Part shown: positions 50,095 through 58,699 of the stretch, piece after piece | Layout of the letters: every line of letters starts with the position of its first letter | Position numbering within the stretch: the first letter of the stretch is position 1 | NCBI RefSeq assembly: GCF_019551435.1 | Contig: NZ_CP080544.1 | Span: forward strand, 1,955,001 to 2,019,000 | Length of the DNA stretch: 64,000 bases | Direction of reading: 5' to 3' | Source: Lysobacter soyae | GTDB taxonomy: Bacteria; Pseudomonadota; Gammaproteobacteria; Xanthomonadales; Xanthomonadaceae | Position numbers and translations under genes: made by a program | The notes under the pieces: generated by a model | What the model was told of the DNA's origin: nothing | Database searches by the model: none | The model's input: only the letters and a program-made list of their open reading frames with translations

Positions 50095-51471
50095 TCAAGA
50101 CGCCGAATAGCGTGCCTGCAACATGGCGAACACCGCACGCAAACCCTGCGCTTCGCCACCTGCCGGACGGCCAGGCCGATCGGCATCGTTCCATGAGTAC
50201 ACATCGAAGTGCACCCAAGGAATGTCAGGTCTGACAAATTTCTGCAGATACAGCGCGGCCGTGACACTCCCTGCCATCGGCGTGGCACTGGCGTTGGCAA
50301 GGTCGGCCACTTTGCTATCGAGATAGCGGTAATACGACTGCCACAGCGGCATCCGCCACATCGGGTCGCGCACCGCCAGTGACGCACTTTGCAACTGTGC
50401 GGCCATGCCGTCGTCATTCGAATACAAAGCCGGCAAATCCGGACCCAAGGCCACCCGCGCCGCACCGGTCAAAGTGGCAAAATCGATGATCAAATCCGGC
50501 GTGTCATCGCAGGCGCGCGCCAATGCGTCGCAAAGCACCAGTCGGCCTTCGGCATCGGTGTTGTCGATTTCCACGCTGAGTCCCTTGCGCGTCACGACGA
50601 CCTCACCGGGTCGCAACGCATTCGGCCCCACGGCATTTTCGACTGCGGCGATGAACAGGTTGAGCTGCACTGGCAACTTGCGCGCCATCACCCATCCGGC
50701 CAAGGCGAGTGCATGGGCCGCACCGCCCATGTCTTTTTTCATGTTGCGCATGCCAGCGGATGCTTTCAGATTCAATCCGCCGGTGTCGAAACAGACGCCT
50801 TTACCGACGATGCTGAGTTTGGGCGCGTCCGCAGCCCCCCACTTCAAATGAATCAATCGGGGCGCTCGATGGGAGGCGCGACCGACCGCGTGAATGGTGG
50901 GGAAGTTGTGCGCCAGCAAGTCGTCGCCTTCGATCACTTTGCAATGCGCGGCGTACTTCGCGGCGAATTCCTCGGCGATGGCTTGCAGATGCGCCGGCCC
51001 CATGTCTTCGGTGGGGGTGTTGACCCAATCACGTACTTGGCAACAAGCACGCGCGATATCTGCCATCTCGGCATCGATGGCATCGACGCACAGCTGCGCC
51101 GGCAAGCGTTTGGGCGCTTTGTAACGGGTGAATTGGTAGGCGCCGATTCGCCAACCCAATTGCAGCGCAGCGGCGGCCGTTTCGCTGATGAGCCCTTCCA
51201 CCCGCCAAACGTTGGCAGGCAATTGCATTGGCAATGTGGCAAACGCCATCGGGTCTTCAAGATCCGCCGCAACCAAGACGGCGGCGAAGCTTCCGGTGTG
51301 CGTCGGGTAAACCCAAAGACCCACGGCATCGCTCTTCCATGCATGTACGTTGAGCCATTGCTGTTCGCTGTCGGTGCGCGCCTGTAACCAAGCCGGCAGG
51401 TCCGCCGGTTTGATGACATGCAACACACTGTCCACAGCTGCGTGGGTGATGACTGGTTCGAAAGCGTCCAT
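50095..51471 (-). CDS. M17-family leucyl aminopeptidase
   Basis: A 458-residue zinc aminopeptidase. The metal-binding C-terminal domain has VGKGVCFDTGGLNLKAS, MKKDMGGAAHALALAG and the signature NTDAEGRLVLCDAL. The N-terminal domain is shorter and less conserved than in PepA (503 residues), so this belongs to the wider 'leucyl aminopeptidase family'. The start ATG overlaps the stop of the HAD gene (TGATG), so translation is coupled. Role: release of amino acids from peptides in the cytosol. Confidence 0.92.
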   Translation of the reverse strand: MDAFEPVITHAAVDSVLHVIKPADLPAWLQARTDSEQQWLNVHAWKSDAVGLWVYPTHTGSFAAVLVAADLEDPMAFATLPMQLPANVWRVEGLISETAAAALQLGWRIGAYQFTRYKAPKRLPAQLCVDAIDAEMADIARACCQVRDWVNTPTEDMGPAHLQAIAEEFAAKYAAHCKVIEGDDLLAHNFPTIHAVGRASHRAPRLIHLKWGAADAPKLSIVGKGVCFDTGGLNLKASAGMRNMKKDMGGAAHALALAGWVMARKLPVQLNLFIAAVENAVGPNALRPGEVVVTRKGLSVEIDNTDAEGRLVLCDALARACDDTPDLIIDFATLTGAARVALGPDLPALYSNDDGMAAQLQSASLAVRDPMWRMPLWQSYYRYLDSKVADLANASATPMAGSVTAALYLQKFVRPDIPWVHFDVYSWNDADRPGRPAGGEAQGLRAVFAMLQARYSAS

Positions 51472-52163
51472 CAGGCGTCCTTGGATCGAGCGCGGACGAA
51501 GGCGTCCGCGAAGTCTGCGAGTGAATCGAATTGATAATCGGCGACACCCGCCTGGCGGGGCGCCGGGTGGATCCAACACACCGGCATGCCCGCGGCTTGT
51601 GCGCCGTGCACGTCAGCGGCCAGGTCGTCTCCGATATGCAAGACATTCTCCGGCGCCTCCCCGAGCAGGCTGCAGGCGTGATGAAAAATGCGTGGGTCGG
51701 GCTTCGCCGCGCCGAACTCGCGCGCCCCGACGCGCGACACAAACAAATGCCCGATGCCGATCGCATCCAGATCGGCGTTGCCGTTGCTCAACGAACACAA
51801 CGGCAGGTGCGCCGCCAATGTTTCGAGGGCTTCGCGCGCACCGGCATAAAACTCGATCTGATTGCGCACCATGAAAAACTGCGCATAAGCATCGGCTGCC
51901 AAAGCGACATCGGCGCCACTGTCTTTCAGCGCGCGCTCGATGGTCAGTTTGCGCAAGCGCGTCATGTCATGTGCCAGATCCGGATGCGCTTCCACCACTT
52001 GCTCGCGCAGGGTTTGCATTGCAGCAGGCGGAAACATGCGCGCTGTCTCAGCGCTATGCGTTTCAAACCAGGCATGCAAGGTCTGCTCGATACGCGCACC
52101 GATCGGTGCAAACGGCCAAAGCGTGTCGTCGAGGTCGAGGGTGATGGCGCGAATCGTTTGCAC
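51471..52163 (-). CDS. HAD-superfamily hydrolase
   Basis: A 230-residue haloacid dehalogenase-type phosphatase: motif I LDLDDTLWP (nucleophile Asp and acid Asp), motif II CSLSNGNA, motif IV HIGDDLAADVHGAQAAG. The C1 cap suggests a small-molecule phosphatase, possibly of the YigB/FMN phosphatase group. It is coupled to the aminopeptidase gene by a 1-nt overlap. Substrate is uncertain. Confidence 0.88.
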   Translation of the reverse strand: MQTIRAITLDLDDTLWPFAPIGARIEQTLHAWFETHSAETARMFPPAAMQTLREQVVEAHPDLAHDMTRLRKLTIERALKDSGADVALAADAYAQFFMVRNQIEFYAGAREALETLAAHLPLCSLSNGNADLDAIGIGHLFVSRVGAREFGAAKPDPRIFHHACSLLGEAPENVLHIGDDLAADVHGAQAAGMPVCWIHPAPRQAGVADYQFDSLADFADAFVRARSKDA

Positions 52164-52198
52164 GGTTCGATTTTAGCCTGCCGGGCGACAAATGCCGA

Positions 52199-53329
52199 TT
52201 ATTCGAGCAAGCGCGCCCAACCTTCCATGCCCTCGATTTTGGACAGCACGATTTTGACGCAGGCGAGCAAAGGCACCGCCAGCAACAATCCCACGATGCC
52301 CCAACCGGAGCCGAAGACAAGCAGAGCCACCATCAAAATCAGCGGCGAGATGGCCAAACGCTTTCCGAGAATGAGCGGCGTGACAATCTGCCCTTCGAGC
52401 GTATGCAATGCCAAATAGATGCCCGCGGGTAACAACGCCGGCCACAACTGGTCTTCCTGCACGAAGCCCACGACCAACATCACCAAGACGCCGATGGCGG
52501 GGCCAAGATAAGGCGCGAAATTCAGCAGCGCGGCCATGGTTCCCCACAGCAGCGTTTCTTGCAGATTCATCCCGGCGATGAAATAAAGACCCAAAGCAAT
52601 CGCGAAACCCATCGCCAGATTGATGGCGCTGATGGTCAGCACATAGCGCGACATCTCGCGTTCTATCGCCTGCAAGATTTCGACGGTCAACTTTTTCCTG
52701 CGCCAACCGGGCAGCAGGTCGATGGCGTGTCTTTGCAGATTTTCTCCGAAGATCATGAAGAACAGGGTCAGCAAAATCACCGAGAACACCTGGGTCAAAT
52801 GCTTGGGCGTAGTTGCCAGCGAAATGACTTTGTCTTCTTCGGAAGTCGCTTTGACCACCATCGGCTTTTGCGCCGTGGTCGCGGTGCTACCGGCCGCTTG
52901 TGCAATGTTCTCGGCGACGCGGTTGGCATCTTGCACCGGTTTGATCAAGGTCTTGATCTTCGGGGTCAGCTTCGACACTTGCTTGGGTACGTCATGCGCC
53001 CATTCTTTGGCGGGCTCGATTAATTGCGCGACCAGCACACCGGTGAGCGTCAAGCCGCCAGCCACCACCAAGATCGCCGCCAACGCACGCGGCAGATAGA
53101 GCTTGCGTAAAGCGCGGATGATCGGATTGCCGATCAGTGAAAGAAATATGGCAAGCAATACCGGCAGGATGACGCTTTGCGCCAGCCACGCGACTGCACC
53201 GACGGCAATCGTCGCGAGAACCAACACCGCCATCGAGGCGCGCGGCCTGGGTTGTTCTACCGCCTCCTCGGATTCGATGGTCACCTGCGCTTCGCGGATC
53301 AGGCCCTCTTCCGGAACGATCGGATCCAT
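52199..53329 (-). CDS. AI-2E family transporter (PerM/YhhT-like)
   Basis: A 376-residue membrane protein with seven or eight helices in the family pattern. The C-terminal segment PYLGPAIGVLVMLVVGFVQ, LEGQIVTPLILGKRLAISPL and LLAVPLLACVKIVL is diagnostic for the AI-2E/PerM family. Some members export quorum-sensing AI-2, others Na+/H+ or unknown substrates. Its start overlaps the stop of the upstream small gene (TAATG), so it is the last gene of a YqjD/YqjE-like operon. Confidence 0.88.
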   Translation of the reverse strand: MDPIVPEEGLIREAQVTIESEEAVEQPRPRASMAVLVLATIAVGAVAWLAQSVILPVLLAIFLSLIGNPIIRALRKLYLPRALAAILVVAGGLTLTGVLVAQLIEPAKEWAHDVPKQVSKLTPKIKTLIKPVQDANRVAENIAQAAGSTATTAQKPMVVKATSEEDKVISLATTPKHLTQVFSVILLTLFFMIFGENLQRHAIDLLPGWRRKKLTVEILQAIEREMSRYVLTISAINLAMGFAIALGLYFIAGMNLQETLLWGTMAALLNFAPYLGPAIGVLVMLVVGFVQEDQLWPALLPAGIYLALHTLEGQIVTPLILGKRLAISPLILMVALLVFGSGWGIVGLLLAVPLLACVKIVLSKIEGMEGWARLLE

Positions 53330-53739
53330 TAAATGAGCCCTGCTTTGCGCAGCTTTTCGTGCGTTTCCGCTTTCAATGCGTCATCCGCCACCGGAGCGAC
53401 TTGCGCCGGAAACTCGCCCGCGCCGGCCGGTACGTTTTGTTCAACACGGTTTGCCGCGTTCTTGGCGTCTATCGCCGCACCCTTTGCCGTACCACTGGCA
53501 AACAAGCCACCCACGGCGGTCAGCATGTTGACGATGCTGCTGGCCTTGCTTTTGCTCACCGGCTCGATGCGGCCGAACACATAGCCCGAGGCCAGACCGG
53601 CAACGATGATGCGTCCGGGCGTCCACGCATCACGCCACGATTGTTTGAACACACGCCAATCGGAGGCAACGACGCGCTCGTTCGCCTCCAAGGCCTTTTC
53701 GGCTTGGTCAACCTTCTCTTTCAGATGCGAAAAACCCAT
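53329..53739 (-). CDS. Small membrane-associated protein in the yqjD/yqjE-like operon
   Basis: A 136-residue protein. The N-terminus is charged and helical (HLKEKVDQAEKALEANERVVASDW), followed by one hydrophobic segment (GRIIVAGLASGYVFGRI) and another weaker one (IVNMLTAVGGLFASG), then an Ala-rich soluble tail. Position between a YqjE-like and an AI-2E gene recalls YqjK, but I cannot claim homology. An in-frame TTG lies at 53745; ATG 53739 is used. Role unknown; probably an inner-membrane helper of the neighbours. Confidence 0.7.
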   Translation of the reverse strand: MGFSHLKEKVDQAEKALEANERVVASDWRVFKQSWRDAWTPGRIIVAGLASGYVFGRIEPVSKSKASSIVNMLTAVGGLFASGTAKGAAIDAKNAANRVEQNVPAGAGEFPAQVAPVADDALKAETHEKLRKAGLI

Positions 53740-53750
53740 GCCCAAGCCCC

Positions 53751-54290
53751 CTATGGTTGCGTGATGTCGATACCTTGTGCGTCTTTCACCGGTGCGCCGT
53801 CGGCCGCGGCGGGCTTCAGATTTTCAACCGCGTCTTTGCTCGACACTGCCGAGCCCGGATCCGGGGTCCGATCCGCCAGTTCGCCGATACCCAAACGGGC
53901 AAGCTGACGACGGGTCGCCTTCATCCGCGTGTGTTCGAAATAGCGACTACCTAGCAAGCCCGCCAGGAGTGCCAAAACCAGTGCCACCAGACCGAGCATC
54001 AACATCGCCACCGCGAGTGAGAGTCCGTGTGATTGCACCAACCAAGCGACCAACGCGCCCATCAACATCAACACCGCTGCGGCGCCGACCGACACCGCAA
54101 CGCCGAGCAACGCCAGCGTCCGACCCAGGGCACTGCGTGCCAATGAAACATCGGCGGCAAGCAATGTCCGCATGGCCTTGCTCGCATCATTGAATGCGGC
54201 AAAGCCCGACGCGCCTGCGCTCTTGATCTCCTTGAACGCGGTAAGGAGATCAGGCGCAGGCCCGTCGCTGTTACGCGCCCCTTCGTCCAC
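53751..54290 (-). CDS. YqjE-like phage-holin-family membrane protein (DUF1469)
   Basis: A 179-residue protein with two adjacent membrane helices (LALLGVAVSVGAAAVLMLMGALVAWLV and AVAMLMLGLVALVLALLAGLLG) and charged ends, matching the YqjE-type putative Actinobacterial Holin-X family. It is not a phage gene here: it follows a YqjD-like gene by 6 bp and belongs to a chromosomal stress-type operon. In E. coli YqjD is a membrane protein that binds ribosomes in stationary phase; YqjE's role is unknown. Confidence 0.8.
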   Translation of the reverse strand: MDEGARNSDGPAPDLLTAFKEIKSAGASGFAAFNDASKAMRTLLAADVSLARSALGRTLALLGVAVSVGAAAVLMLMGALVAWLVQSHGLSLAVAMLMLGLVALVLALLAGLLGSRYFEHTRMKATRRQLARLGIGELADRTPDPGSAVSSKDAVENLKPAAADGAPVKDAQGIDITQP

Positions 54291-54296
54291 GCCGGA

Positions 54297-54653
54297 TTAC
54301 TTGTCTTTGCCCATGCCGGCAACCTTGGAGATTGCCCAACCTGCTGCAAACGCGATACCGAAAGCGGTCAACGGACGCTCACGAATCAGTTCCGCGGCGC
54401 TGTCTACCACGTCGCGACCCTTTTCCATCAACACGTCCATTTGTTCTTTGGCGGCCGCACCCATGTTTTCCGCTGCGGCGATACCGGACAAGGCACCATC
54501 GGCCAACTCCGCTTTGGTATTGGCTTTACCGAGCTTGAGCTCATCCACCGCCACGCCGGCGGCACTCTTGATGCTTTCACCGGCGGCAACAGCCGCATTC
54601 TTCAAGTGGCTACCGGTTTCGCCGAGATTGTCTTTCAGTCCTTGCGTGCTCAT
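54297..54653 (-). CDS. YqjD/ElaB/DUF883-like membrane-anchored protein
   Basis: A 118-residue protein. Most of it is a long amphipathic helix (LKDNLGETGSHLKNAAVAAG; ENMGAAAKEQMDVLMEKGRDVVDSAAELI) with a C-terminal hydrophobic anchor RPLTAFGIAFAAGWAISKV. This layout matches the YqjD/ElaB family, whose E. coli members bind ribosomes at the membrane in stationary phase. ATG 54653 has GGAG upstream; an earlier in-frame start at 54692 lacks one. First gene of a four-gene operon ending in the AI-2E transporter. Confidence 0.75.
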   Translation of the reverse strand: MSTQGLKDNLGETGSHLKNAAVAAGESIKSAAGVAVDELKLGKANTKAELADGALSGIAAAENMGAAAKEQMDVLMEKGRDVVDSAAELIRERPLTAFGIAFAAGWAISKVAGMGKDK

Positions 54654-54688
54654 GCTGCTCTCCGAAGTTAACGAATGTGTTAGAGGGT

Positions 54689-56104
54689 TCAACGAATCAA
54701 CAATTCACCTTGCGTGCCGTTGCGCCAGACACGGAAGACAAGATTCGACGGGGGATTGCTAAAACCGGCGCGGAAACTGGCCAAATCATTGAAGGGCCCG
54801 TTGCTGCCGGCCAGCACCACATCGCCGGCACGAAGCCCGGCCAGTGCCGCACGCGAGCGCGGCGCAACGGCGGTCACGATGATGCCGCTGGCACCTTCGC
54901 GGCGCAGACTCTCGGGCAACTCACCGAAGGTGACACCGTCCAGGCGCGGATCCAAACTTGCGCCATCGCGCGGTTGTTCTTTCAAGCCGGCACTGAGCTT
55001 CATGGCGTTGCCATTGCGAATCACATCCAAGCTCAAGGTGGCGTTGGCCATTTGCAGACCTTGGATGTTGCGCAGATCGTCGCTATTGGTGATTGCCTGA
55101 CCATTGGCAGCGGTAATCACATCACCGACGCGCAATCCGCTCGATTCCGCCGAGGAACCGGCATACACGCGCGTGACGCGCGCACCGTTGGGCGAGCTCA
55201 ATCCCAAGCGACGGGCATCGGCCTCACTCAAATCCGCGGTATCAATGCCCAAGGTGCCACGCTTCACCACACCTTTATTGGTGATGAGCTGTTGCATCAC
55301 GTTGCGCGCGAGACTGGTGGGAATGGCGAAGCCCAAACCGATGTTGCCCGCCATCGAGCCGCGCGGATTGAAACTCGCGGTATTGATGCCGACCAATTGA
55401 CCTTGCAAATTCACCAACGCGCCACCGGAATTACCGGGGTTGATAGAGGCGTCGGTTTGAATAAAGTTCTGATAGCCCATGCCCGGGATATTGCTGCGAC
55501 CGACGGCCGACACAATGCCCGAGGTCACGGTTTGCCCGACACCGAACGGGTTGCCCACAGCCACCACAAAGTCACCCACGCGCAGTTGGCTGCTGTCTGC
55601 CATCGGCAAGGCAGTGAGCTTTTCGGCGGGAATGCGCATGACCGCCACATCGGTGTCCGGATCGGAACCCACCGGCGATGCTTTTAGCGTCCGTCCGTCG
55701 CTGAGCGTGACCGAGACGTCGTCGGCGTTTTCGATCACGTGATGATTGGTGAGGATGTAACCCTTCTCGGCATCGATGATGACGCCCGAACCCAAGGACT
55801 CGTTGATGCGCTCCTGGGTCAGCTCGGGGAACATCCGTCGCAACATCGGATCATTCCCGAACGGGCTGACGCTGACCCGCTGCTTGGTATGCACGCTGAC
55901 CACGCTCGGCAACACACGCTCCAACATCGGTGCAAGTGAGGGCAAAGCTTGCCCGTTGACCATTGCCGGCAGCGTGGTCGCCGCGCCGACCGGCATGGCC
56001 TCGGCATGCGCCTGTTGCTCGACGCCTTCCCGGATCGCGGTCGCGGCAAAGCCTCCGAACGCAGCTGCCGCGGCCAAAACCAGCAAAGTGGGTGTTTTAC
56101 GCAT
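54689..56104 (-). CDS. DegP/DegQ/MucD-type periplasmic serine protease
   Basis: A 471-residue HtrA protease that degrades or refolds misfolded envelope proteins. It has an N-terminal membrane signal (LLVLAAAAAFGGFAATAI), the catalytic triad His in TNHHVIENA, Asp in DTDVAVMRI and Ser in INPGNSGGALV, and two PDZ domains (starts near RGTLGIDTADLS and GEASG-like EGASGIIVTAVAPRS). ATG 56104 is used; a TTG codon lies just upstream at 56107. The next 322 bp upstream hold the nrdJ promoter region and no gene. Confidence 0.92.
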   Translation of the reverse strand: MRKTPTLLVLAAAAAFGGFAATAIREGVEQQAHAEAMPVGAATTLPAMVNGQALPSLAPMLERVLPSVVSVHTKQRVSVSPFGNDPMLRRMFPELTQERINESLGSGVIIDAEKGYILTNHHVIENADDVSVTLSDGRTLKASPVGSDPDTDVAVMRIPAEKLTALPMADSSQLRVGDFVVAVGNPFGVGQTVTSGIVSAVGRSNIPGMGYQNFIQTDASINPGNSGGALVNLQGQLVGINTASFNPRGSMAGNIGLGFAIPTSLARNVMQQLITNKGVVKRGTLGIDTADLSEADARRLGLSSPNGARVTRVYAGSSAESSGLRVGDVITAANGQAITNSDDLRNIQGLQMANATLSLDVIRNGNAMKLSAGLKEQPRDGASLDPRLDGVTFGELPESLRREGASGIIVTAVAPRSRAALAGLRAGDVVLAGSNGPFNDLASFRAGFSNPPSNLVFRVWRNGTQGELLIR

Positions 56105-56273
56105 CAATTTGCAATCTCCTCTCTATGGCCATTCTTGTCTGGATGCCGGTGGCTGCAACGTGAACACGGCTGTTGTTCAGCGCATTTGTTCAGCCAACTG
56201 CTGCGCCGCACCACGGATCGAGAAAACTGAATAGGGAAAATCTACGGCGATTTGATGAACAAAAAAGAAACGT

Positions 56274-56302
56274 TGACAGGCTGGGAACGGTGGACTAATT
56301 TT
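56274..56302 (+). promoter_or_regulatory. Candidate sigma-70 promoter of nrdJa
   Basis: TTGACA at 56274-56279 is a perfect -35. TAATTT (56297-56302, 17-nt spacer) or ACTAAT (56295-56300, 15-nt spacer) could be the -10. Transcription would start near 56308, before the palindromes. Confidence 0.6.
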
Positions 56303-56316
56303 TGCTGCCAAGAGAA

Positions 56317-56362
56317 CACAACATGTTGTGGTTCGTTCTGGGGAGAATCCCAATTGTTGGGG
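56317..56362 (+). promoter_or_regulatory. Candidate tandem NrdR boxes upstream of nrdJa
   Basis: Box 1, CACAACATGTTGTG (56317-56330), is a perfect 14-bp palindrome similar to the NrdR consensus. Box 2 (CCCAATTGTTGGG, 56349-56361) is weaker. Their centres are about 31 bp apart, the three-turn spacing known for NrdR box pairs. No cobalamin riboswitch core is visible in 56105-56426. Confidence 0.5.
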
Positions 56363-56426
56363 TTGAGCGCCAAATCTGTGACAGCGGTCCTTGATGCCGC
56401 TTCCGTTCTTAGCAGGAGTTTTATAG

Positions 56427-58580
56427 ATGAGTAATGCCCGCCTCGAAGCCGTGCGAAACGACCACTCAAGTGACCGCGTGGACATGCAACCGGCTTCGGT
56501 CGACATCTGGGACAAAAAATATCGTCTGAAGTCGAAGCAAGGCGAAAACATCGACGCCGACATGGACGCGACCTATGCGCGTGTTGCCAAGGCGCTGGCG
56601 GAAGCCGAACCGGATCAAGCCAAGCGTGACTACTGGGCGGAACGTTTCACCTGGGCATTGCGCCGTGGCGCCATTCCGGCAGGCCGCATCACCTCGAATG
56701 CCGGTGCGCTTGAACACAAGCCGGCCACCAGCACGATCAACTGCACCGTCTCGGGCACCATTCCCGATTCGATGGACGGCATCCTCGAGCGCGTCCACGA
56801 AGCCGGCCTCACCCTGAAAGCGGGCTGCGGTATCGGCTACGAGTTCAGCACCTTGCGTCCCAAGGGGGCGTTCGTGGCCGGCGCCGGCGCCTACACCAGC
56901 GGGCCGCTGTCGTTCATGGATATCTACGACAAGATGTGTTTCACGGTGTCGTCGGCCGGTGGCCGTCGCGGCGCGCAGATGGGCACCTTCGATGTCTCTC
57001 ACCCTGACGTGCGCGATTTCATTCGCGCCAAACGCGAAGACGGCCGGTTGCGTCAGTTCAATCTGTCGCTGCTGATCACCGACGGTTTCATGCAAGCGGT
57101 CGAAGCCGACGCCGAATGGCCGTTGGTGTTCCCGCTGTCGAAAAAAGAAATCGGCGAGGTCAACATCGACGACGCCAAGCAAATCGTCTGGCGTGATTGG
57201 CCGACCACGGAAGGCTACGTGACACGCGACGACGGCATGGTTGCCTGCCGCATTTACGGCCACATCAAGGCACGTCATTTGTGGGACATGATCATGGTCT
57301 CCACCTATGACTTCGCCGAACCGGGCTTCATCCTGATCGACAAGGTCAACGAGATGAACAACAACTGGTGGTGCGAAAACATCCGCGCGACCAATCCCTG
57401 CGGTGAGCAACCTTTGCCGGCTTACGGCGCCTGTTTGCTCGGCTCGGTCAACCTCACCAAATTCGTCCGCGACGCGTTCAGCGATCAGGCCAGCTTCGAC
57501 TGGTCGGAATACCGCGAAGTCGTGCGTGTCTTCACCCGCATGCTCGACAACGTTGTGGAAGTGAACGGCTTGCCGCTGCAAAAGCAACGCGATGAAATCA
57601 TGCGCAAGCGTCGTCACGGCATGGGCTTCCTCGGCCTCGGAAGCACCATGACGATGCTGCAAATGAAATACGGCTCGAAGGAATCCTGCGAGTTCACCGA
57701 ACGCATCGCCCGAGAAATGGCGATTGCGGGCTGGGAAGTGGCATTGGAACTGGCTGAAGAAAAAGGCCCGGCCCCGATCATGGAAGAACGCTTCGAAGTG
57801 ACGGCGGAAATGCTGCGCAAGCGTCCGGAAATGGCAAAGGACGGCTGGAGCATCGGTCAGGAAATCCCGGGCAAGGTGTTGCACGCCAAGTATTCGCGCT
57901 ACATGCAGCGCGTTGCCGAAGTTGCCCCGGAGTTGGTGGACGCCTTGGCCGAACACGGCGCACGCTTCACCCATCACAGCTCGATCGCACCGACCGGCAC
58001 CATCTCGCTGTCCTTGGCAAACAACGCCTCCAACGGGATCGAACCCTCCTTTGCTCATCACTACAGCCGCAACGTGATTCGTGAAGGCAAGAAGTCGAAG
58101 GAAAAGGTCGACGTCTTCTCGTTCGAACTGTTGGCTTACCGCGCACTGGTCAACGCCGAGGCGATGCCCTACGCCGAGAACGCGTCGGCGCAGCTGCCGG
58201 ACTACTTCATTTCGGCCGACGACATCACCCCCAAAGAACACGTGGACGTGCAGGCGGCTGCGCAAAAGTGGGTGGACTCGTCGATTTCGAAGACGGCCAA
58301 CGTGCCGACCGATTACCCGTTCGAAGATTTCAAGGACATCTATCGCTACGCCTACGCCCAGGGGCTGAAGGGGTGCACCACTTTCCGCTTCAACCCGGCT
58401 GCGTTCCAAGGTGTGCTGGTGAAGGAAAAAGACCTTGAAAACACCACGTATCGTTTCGAATTGGAGGACGGCTCGACCATCGAAGTGAAGGGCAACGAGG
58501 AGATCGAATACGACGGCGAAATGCATTCCGCCGCCAACCTTTTCGACGCGCTCAAGGAAGGCTATTACGGCAAGTTCTGA
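56427..58580 (+). CDS. nrdJ: Adenosylcobalamin-dependent ribonucleotide reductase, large part (NrdJa)
   Basis: A 717-residue class II reductase that makes dNDPs with a cobalamin-generated thiyl radical and works with or without oxygen. The radical cysteine is Cys325 in NPCGEQ. The reducing pair is likely the Cys in TSTINCTVSGT and that in YGACLLGSVNL. Phosphate-binding SIAPTGTISL is present. The protein stops at EEIEYDGEMHSAANLF and lacks the C-terminal Cys tail, which is encoded by a separate gene at 59248. Ribosome site AGGAG before ATG 56427. The same split (NrdJa/NrdJb) is known in Pseudomonas. Confidence 0.95.
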   Translation: MSNARLEAVRNDHSSDRVDMQPASVDIWDKKYRLKSKQGENIDADMDATYARVAKALAEAEPDQAKRDYWAERFTWALRRGAIPAGRITSNAGALEHKPATSTINCTVSGTIPDSMDGILERVHEAGLTLKAGCGIGYEFSTLRPKGAFVAGAGAYTSGPLSFMDIYDKMCFTVSSAGGRRGAQMGTFDVSHPDVRDFIRAKREDGRLRQFNLSLLITDGFMQAVEADAEWPLVFPLSKKEIGEVNIDDAKQIVWRDWPTTEGYVTRDDGMVACRIYGHIKARHLWDMIMVSTYDFAEPGFILIDKVNEMNNNWWCENIRATNPCGEQPLPAYGACLLGSVNLTKFVRDAFSDQASFDWSEYREVVRVFTRMLDNVVEVNGLPLQKQRDEIMRKRRHGMGFLGLGSTMTMLQMKYGSKESCEFTERIAREMAIAGWEVALELAEEKGPAPIMEERFEVTAEMLRKRPEMAKDGWSIGQEIPGKVLHAKYSRYMQRVAEVAPELVDALAEHGARFTHHSSIAPTGTISLSLANNASNGIEPSFAHHYSRNVIREGKKSKEKVDVFSFELLAYRALVNAEAMPYAENASAQLPDYFISADDITPKEHVDVQAAAQKWVDSSISKTANVPTDYPFEDFKDIYRYAYAQGLKGCTTFRFNPAAFQGVLVKEKDLENTTYRFELEDGSTIEVKGNEEIEYDGEMHSAANLFDALKEGYYGKF

Positions 58581-58594
58581 ATGATGTCGAACGG

Positions 58595-58627
58595 CGCGAC
58601 TCGTTCATCACAATGAATTGAGTCGCG
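58595..58627. repeat. Inverted repeat between nrdJa and the histone-like gene
   Basis: CGCGACTC (58595-58602) pairs with GAGTCGCG (58620-58627) across a 17-nt loop, and GAGTCGCGACTC (58620-58631) is itself a perfect 12-bp palindrome. No T run follows, so a simple terminator is unlikely. TATAGG at 58634-58639 could be a -10 for the histone-like gene. Confidence 0.55.
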
Positions 58628-58699
58628 ACTCGGTATAGGATTTCTGCATGCGCAGTGGTTTCGGTTGCGCATACCTCTACCCGACATCAGGAGCAATGT

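Noticed and set aside
53751-54290. Phage holin as evidence of a prophage
   Set aside because: The protein is a YqjE-like chromosomal membrane protein in a housekeeping-type operon; no other phage gene is present.
54677-55687. 336-residue open frame opposite the DegP-type protease
   Set aside because: It is entirely inside the protease gene, and the catalytic triad on the other strand is complete.
56105-56426. Cobalamin riboswitch before nrdJa
   Set aside because: No B12-box core is visible; only a promoter and palindromes are found.
56466-58526. 686-residue open frame opposite nrdJa
   Set aside because: It lies wholly inside a well-supported gene on the other strand and its composition is typical of an antisense shadow.
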